Positions 6,319 to 9,732 of a stretch of DNA of 9,732 nucleotides are shown here, piece after piece. Source of the stretch: Candidatus Mediterraneibacter stercorigallinarum (GTDB taxonomy: Bacteria > Bacillota > Clostridia > Lachnospirales > Lachnospiraceae); assembly GCA_019116185.1 (NCBI GenBank), contig DXCD01000112.1, forward strand, positions 1-9,732, read 5' to 3'. The position numbers were made by a program, and so were the translations under genes. Under the pieces are notes generated by a model that had not been told where the DNA came from, searched no databases, and saw only the letters and a program-made list of their open reading frames with translations. The stretch's first letter is position 1. Every line of letters begins with the position of its first letter.

Positions 6319-6351
6319 AAACCCGTATCAGCGTGCAGCCAATACGGGTTT
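6319..6351. terminator. Hairpin between convergent cotJC and htrA, probable bidirectional terminator
   Basis: AAACCCGTAT (6319-6328) pairs perfectly with ATACGGGTTT (6342-6351) across a 13-nt loop. On the plus strand it is followed by AGCTCTTTATT, a poor T-tract; on the minus strand by GCTTTATAAAG. Its place between convergent genes, 29 nt after the cotJC stop and 32 nt beyond the htrA stop, supports terminator function even though the T-runs are weak. Confidence 0.6.
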
Positions 6352-6383
6352 AGCTCTTTATTCCGGAAGAAATATCCCGGCTC

Positions 6384-7700
6384 TTATTTTAATGTCACAT
6401 CCAATGTCTGTTCTACGTACTCTCCATTTGTCTGAGGCACAAGAATTGTAAGGCTCACGGTCTCTCCTTTTGCATAGTATTGAAGCTGTTCCTGGAGCGC
6501 TTCCATACTGTCAATAGAGCTTCCGTTGATGCCTGTAATAATGCTTCCCTTCGTCATGCCGGCCTCGTCAGCTCCGCCGCCGGCGGTAACTTCTACGACA
6601 TAAACGCCTGCCGGCATATCGATCTGCTGTGAAAATGCATCAGATACGCTCATTCCTGTAATACCGAGCATTCCCCGCTCATTTTCAGGCACTTTTGTCT
6701 TTGTCTCCTGATTCATCAGGTTCTGGATCAGATCAGCCACATCGCTGATCGGGATCGCATAGCCGATTCCCTCCACGCTTTCTCCTGTCAGTTTTGCAGA
6801 ATTGATGCCGATTACTTCACCATTCACATTCACAAGAGCCCCCCCGCTGTTGCCCGGGTTGATAGCTGCATCTGTCTGGATCAGCTTTGCGCTGCTCTCC
6901 TGTGTTTCTCCCGTCTGAGCATTTGTTGTGGAAACAGTACGGTCAAGAGCGCTGATCACTCCTGTGGTCACGGACTGTCCATAGCCGAGCGCATTGCCGA
7001 TCGCGATCGCCGGCTCTCCGATTTTCAGATTTGTAGAATCGCCAAGTGTTGCAGCTGAAATATTGTCCATTGTCTCCTCAGGGATTGAATCCAGAGGAAC
7101 AGCAATCACTGCCACGTCATAGCCGGAATCCGTCCCTTTGATATTGGCCTCTACACTGGACTCGTCATTAAATGTAACTGTGAGGGTATCACTGCCTTCC
7201 ACCACATGATTATTGGTTACGATCAAAAGCTCGCTGTCATTCTCTCCAATGATGATTCCTGTCCCCGCGCCCTCGCTCTGCTGCTCATATGTTCCTCCGA
7301 AAAAGCTCTGTACTTCTTCTACTGACATGCTGGTGATGGATACAATAGACGGCATTACCTTGTCTACCACATCTGACACATCTGATGTCACGACACTTGA
7401 AGACGTTGATAAAGCAGTACCATTACTGATCTGGTTAGTAGATGAATCGGAAGCTTTCTCAGAGCTGTTAAGTCCCAGCAGTCTGCTTCCGACTACGTTT
7501 GTGGTAAGGAAAACACCGCTCGAAACGACTCCGAACAAGATTGCCAGTCCTGCAACCGCAACCGCCTTGGGCATGCCTTTATGAGGCTTTTTTTCTTTGT
7601 GAGGCTTCTGCTCCGGCTGTTCTCCGCCGGCGCCCTGCGGCTGCCCGCCTCCATACTGATAATTTCCATTCTGATTATAATAATTGTATTGATTATCCAT
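6384..7700 (-). CDS. htrA: HtrA/DegP-type membrane-anchored serine protease with PDZ domain
   Basis: This 438-aa protein has a cytoplasmic Asn/Gln/Tyr/Gly-rich tail (1-28), a His/Lys-rich stretch (30-45), one transmembrane anchor (about 46-70), a low-complexity Ser/Thr linker (78-108), a trypsin-like protease domain (about 109-325) and one PDZ domain (about 342-436). The catalytic triad is visible: H165 in VTNNHVVEGS, D195 in SGYDVAVIAV, and S285 in NPGNSGGALV. Such enzymes sit on the outer face of the membrane and degrade or refold damaged exported proteins. The start is the ATG at 7700; only a weak GGGTAG site precedes it. It lies 179 nt downstream of the cohesin-like gene on the same strand, with a hairpin in the gap, so it probably has its own promoter. 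No CssR- or CtsR-type operator could be identified. Confidence 0.95.
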   Translation of the reverse strand: MDNQYNYYNQNGNYQYGGGQPQGAGGEQPEQKPHKEKKPHKGMPKAVAVAGLAILFGVVSSGVFLTTNVVGSRLLGLNSSEKASDSSTNQISNGTALSTSSSVVTSDVSDVVDKVMPSIVSITSMSVEEVQSFFGGTYEQQSEGAGTGIIIGENDSELLIVTNNHVVEGSDTLTVTFNDESSVEANIKGTDSGYDVAVIAVPLDSIPEETMDNISAATLGDSTNLKIGEPAIAIGNALGYGQSVTTGVISALDRTVSTTNAQTGETQESSAKLIQTDAAINPGNSGGALVNVNGEVIGINSAKLTGESVEGIGYAIPISDVADLIQNLMNQETKTKVPENERGMLGITGMSVSDAFSQQIDMPAGVYVVEVTAGGGADEAGMTKGSIITGINGSSIDSMEALQEQLQYYAKGETVSLTILVPQTNGEYVEQTLDVTLK

Positions 7701-7794
7701 AAGACTACCCGCTTTCTGTAATATTTTGTTTCTATGGTTTTAATAATAGCCGTCTATTGTGATAAAACTGTGTTTAATCCATTAATAAATATTG

Positions 7795-7861
7795 AAAAAG
7801 AGAGACCCTGGATTCCCGGGTCTGCTATTTTCCATCTTACCGGATCATCCTGGTCTCTCTT
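7795..7861 (-). terminator. Terminator after the cohesin-like gene, with a competing outer stem
   Basis: On the minus strand AGACCC (revcomp of 7818-7823) and GGGTCT (revcomp of 7803-7808) form a short hairpin, followed by CTCTTTTTC. A second option is a perfect 10-bp pairing of AAGAGAGACC (revcomp of 7852-7861) with GGTCTCTCTT (revcomp of 7798-7807), which also ends at the T-run. The two stems share their 3' arm, so they cannot coexist fully. The element starts 18 nt after the stop codon. Confidence 0.7.
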
Positions 7862-7879
7862 AATTTACTCAGATGCCTT

Positions 7880-9406
7880 TTACAGATCTATAAAGTTGAT
7901 ATCATAATCATCATCTGACGCTGCTTTTTTCTTACTGTTTCTTCCGCCGCGGGTCTTTCCGGAAGGTTCGTAGCCGGTATCAAAATCATCTTCGTCATCA
8001 TCGAAAATGTCTTCATCGTCATACCCGCCATCAAAATCTTCATCATATCCGTACTCGTCATCATCATACTCTTCGCTGTCAGATTCGTCGTCATACTCCC
8101 CGCCGTCAAACTCATCATCATATTCAGCATCAAAGTCATCATCGTACTCGATATCATCATCATACTCAATATCATCATCATCAGGCTCTTCTGCTTTGGC
8201 GGAAGCTTTTTTACCTGACTTCTTCTTATCTTCTTCCTCCCCATCGTCATAGGGGATATCGTATTCATCATACAAATCATCCAATTCCTGATTACGATGT
8301 ACCAGCTTCACTGCAAATATGATCATGAGGATAAGAAGCAGAATGCAGACCGCTGCTCCTGCCACAAGGATCGGAAGAATGTGCTCGCTGATAAATGCGC
8401 CCGCCGCGCCCGGAAGCGCTGATCCGGTCTCTTCTTCCTCCACAGGTTCAGGGGCCACAAAGTACTGGTATGTTTCATCCTCTGAATCATACTGATACAG
8501 GTCCTCCTGACCGGTTCTTGTATTCAGGGCATAGATAACATAATATCTGTCAGATACAGACGGATCCGACCAGATCGGATATACCTGTTCCTGAACTGTC
8601 AGCTCAGATTCCTGATAATTATCCGGAAGATTCACCTCATCCGGCTTGTCAAGAGGGATAATAGAAGTCGTATCTGATATAGCCAGCAGGATAAAGGGCG
8701 CAAATGTAGCATCTTCTGTATCAAAAAGGAAGAAACTTCCGGCTCCTGATCCATCCACAAGGAATCCCAGATAGACTCCTGCATCATTTACAACAAATCT
8801 TCTCTCTCCACCATGAAACGTCATTGTTGTCTCTGAGTATCCCTCCGGGATATCTGATGTTGTGAACGCTTCTGAGAAATTATATTCCGTTCCATTCACA
8901 GTGACAGCGATATCCGTTGTGTCCCCTGTTGTCTGCGTTGTCGTTGTCGTCGGCTCCACGCTCGTTGTGCCGTCATCTGCCGCCGCAATAGAGATTGCGG
9001 AAGACCCCTGCTCCAAATTCAATGTTTCACCTGAGGACAGCACCGCTGTGCTGCTGTTCACCGAAAGCGTCGTATCCGTTGCCTGCAGCGCCCGGAATGT
9101 CACTGTGGCCCTCAGCTCGCTGCTGCTTCCTGTGCCCGTATACGTCAGTGTGCCTCCCTCAGCGGTAAATCCTTCACCGCTGACAAACTCAAGAGCCGCC
9201 GCGTCATAACTCATCGATACATTTACATCGCCCACAGTACCGCTGCTGCTCTGGACAACAAGATCCACGTTGACATTTTCTCCGACTTTGCCGGATGGAT
9301 CTGAAAACATCAGCACACCGTCCGCTGCGAATGCAACAGTTCCAAGCATCGGGATCATAAGACATACCGCAAGGATCATACCCGCTAATTTCTTTAATGC
9401 TTTCAT
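7880..9406 (-). CDS. Exported membrane-anchored cohesin-like protein with acidic cytoplasmic tail
   Basis: The 508-aa product has a signal peptide (1-27, AFA/AD cleavage) and a cohesin-like beta-sandwich domain (about 30-140), recognised from its DPSGKVGENVNVDL start, the VNVSMSYDAAALEFVSG segment and the RATVTFRAL strand. A Thr-rich linker (150-165) and a region I cannot assign (about 166-320) with Tyr-rich ends follow, then one membrane span (about 343-367) flanked by KLVHRNQ, and a cytoplasmic tail of about 140 residues. In the tail roughly 46 of 74 residues (407-480) are Asp or Glu, with nine Tyr. Cohesins of cellulosomes bind dockerins, but many bacterial cohesin domains occur elsewhere; no dockerin is present here. 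The ATG at 9406 follows AAAAGGGG at 9414-9421 by 7 nt. Function is unknown: adhesion, scaffold or sensor are guesses. Confidence 0.88.
   Translation of the reverse strand: MKALKKLAGMILAVCLMIPMLGTVAFAADGVLMFSDPSGKVGENVNVDLVVQSSSGTVGDVNVSMSYDAAALEFVSGEGFTAEGGTLTYTGTGSSSELRATVTFRALQATDTTLSVNSSTAVLSSGETLNLEQGSSAISIAAADDGTTSVEPTTTTTQTTGDTTDIAVTVNGTEYNFSEAFTTSDIPEGYSETTMTFHGGERRFVVNDAGVYLGFLVDGSGAGSFFLFDTEDATFAPFILLAISDTTSIIPLDKPDEVNLPDNYQESELTVQEQVYPIWSDPSVSDRYYVIYALNTRTGQEDLYQYDSEDETYQYFVAPEPVEEEETGSALPGAAGAFISEHILPILVAGAAVCILLLILMIIFAVKLVHRNQELDDLYDEYDIPYDDGEEEDKKKSGKKASAKAEEPDDDDIEYDDDIEYDDDFDAEYDDEFDGGEYDDESDSEEYDDDEYGYDEDFDGGYDDEDIFDDDEDDFDTGYEPSGKTRGGRNSKKKAASDDDYDINFIDL
8141..8176. repeat. 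Tandem 18-bp duplication inside the acidic tail coding region
   Basis: ATCGTACTCGATATCATC (8141-8158) is followed directly by ATCATACTCAATATCATC (8159-8176), which differs at two positions. On the coding strand it yields adjacent EYDDD-type units. The surrounding sequence (about 7985-8190) is a looser ATC/GTC trinucleotide-rich tract, so the tail may change length by slippage. Confidence 0.6.
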
Positions 9407-9439
9407 AGAATTACCCCTTTTATACTTTGTTCGATTTTT

Positions 9440-9475
9440 GCAGCCTCATATGCTTTCCAAAACAGATCCGGCTGC
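9440..9475 (-). other. Leader hairpin in the 5' untranslated region of the cohesin-like gene
   Basis: GCAGCC and GGCTGC (9440-9445 and 9470-9475) form a 6-bp stem with a 24-nt loop between the candidate promoter and the ribosome binding site. It is too small and loose to call a known RNA element, and may be chance. Confidence 0.25.
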
Positions 9476-9488
9476 CCGCTCGTTTATT

Positions 9489-9517
9489 ATCATACACGTT
9501 CTTTGTCAAAAAGTCCA
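9489..9517 (-). promoter_or_regulatory. Candidate sigma-A promoter of the cohesin-like gene
   Basis: On the minus strand TGGACT (9512-9517) and TATGAT (9489-9494) are separated by 17 nt; the -10 matches 5 of 6 bases and the -35 matches 4 of 6. A TTGACA lies slightly nearer but at an unsuitable spacing of 9 nt. The transcript would have a leader of about 75 nt. Confidence 0.5.
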
Positions 9518-9528
9518 GATTATTGTAG

Positions 9529-9555
9529 AAAAAGAGGGCCGTCCGCCCTCTTTTT
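9529..9555. terminator. Strong intrinsic terminator after the partial gene at the right edge
   Basis: AAAAAGAGGGC (9529-9539) pairs with GCCCTCTTTTT (9545-9555) around a 5-nt loop. On the minus strand the stem ends in GCCCTCTTTTTC, a classic rho-independent terminator 54 nt beyond the stop of the right-edge gene. The plus strand also ends in TTTTTTC, so it can work both ways. Confidence 0.9.
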
Positions 9556-9609
9556 TCTCTCTGCTTCCGCAGACAGCAGACTGAACATGCCGTCTGCCGT
9601 TATATCCGA

Positions 9610-9732
9610 TTACTGTCCTCCGGTCTCCGAGCCGGATCCGGGATCCGTGCCGCCTCCGGTGCCCGGGTCTGTCGGACCGCCGGGGTCTGTTGTACCGCCT
9701 CCGGGATCCGTCCCGCCTCCGGTACCAGGATC
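9610..9732 (-). CDS. 3' end of a gene with Gly/Asp/Pro/Thr-rich repeat tail (partial)
   Basis: The window cuts this gene; only the last 40 codons and the TAA at 9610-9612 are present. The frame reads DPGTGGGTDPGGGTTDPGG, then PTDPGTGGGTDPGSGSETGGQ, a degenerate TDPGGG repeat. Such disordered Gly/Pro/Thr tails end some Clostridia cell-surface proteins and some class A penicillin-binding proteins, so an exported or envelope protein is likely; which one cannot be known from this piece. The open frame, the repeat content and the well-placed terminator at 9529-9555 all support a real gene. It is separated from the cohesin-like gene by this terminator and so is probably a distinct transcription unit. 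Confidence 0.75.
   Translation of the reverse strand, partial: DPGTGGGTDPGGGTTDPGGPTDPGTGGGTDPGSGSETGGQ

Noticed and set aside
7888..8280. Met/Thr-rich minus-strand frame and Ser-rich plus-strand frame within the acidic tail region
   Set aside because: Both come from the ATC/GAT trinucleotide tract read in other frames; they have no start signals or family resemblance.
7880..9406. A cellulosome gene cluster
   Set aside because: Only one cohesin-like domain is present, with no dockerin, glycoside hydrolase or carbohydrate-binding module in the window.
9610..9732. Repeat tract at the right edge as a CRISPR or VNTR-type array
   Set aside because: The repeats are short, degenerate, without unique spacers, and are explained as codons of a Gly/Asp/Pro/Thr-rich protein tail in one open frame.

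Overview
The window reads as chromosome of a spore-forming, low-to-mid GC Firmicute, most likely a gut-type Lachnospiraceae (class Clostridia). The reasons are a cotJABC-type spore coat operon, strong AGGAGG-type ribosome binding sites, an AsnB close to the Bacillus subtilis type, a DegV-family protein, and a cohesin-like membrane protein. There is no sign of a phage, transposon, integrase, CRISPR array or rRNA. The assignment to family level is inference from gene content.

Layout, left to right. Positions 41-1201 hold two minus-strand genes: a small single-pass membrane protein and a DegV/FakB-type fatty-acid-binding protein. Positions 1325-4751 hold a minus-strand pair: asnB (glutamine-dependent asparagine synthetase family, 626 aa) followed by a SEDS-family FtsW/SpoVE peptidoglycan polymerase with an unusually long, basic N-terminal extension. 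A tRNA-Pro(GGG) gene (4892-4966, minus) lies upstream of asnB. It has a near-consensus sigma-A promoter whose spacer contains a perfect 14-bp palindrome. A 48-nt two-tier hairpin sits in the tRNA-asnB gap.

Diverging from the tRNA, positions 5088-6289 (plus) carry cotJA, cotJB and cotJC. They are tightly packed, with a 4-nt overlap between the first two and a 3-nt gap before the third. A candidate mother-cell sigma promoter lies upstream. The operon converges on a minus-strand HtrA-type membrane serine protease (6384-7700), with a hairpin between them. Upstream of htrA on the same strand is a 508-aa secreted and anchored protein (7880-9406): signal peptide, cohesin-like domain, uncharacterised extracellular part, one membrane span and a very acidic Asp/Glu/Tyr cytoplasmic tail. 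The right edge holds the 3' end of a minus-strand gene with a Gly/Asp/Pro/Thr repeat tail, followed by a strong hairpin terminator.

Functionally the window is dominated by the cell envelope and spore: a peptidoglycan polymerase, a possible peptidoglycan amidating enzyme, envelope proteolysis, a surface or membrane cohesin protein and spore coat proteins. The most interesting points are the AsnB-SEDS pairing, which suggests a cell-wall rather than amino-acid role for AsnB; the SEDS N-terminal extension with a repeated DTxPMR motif; the cohesin-membrane-acidic-tail protein; and the structured element before asnB. I see no complete defence or mobile system.
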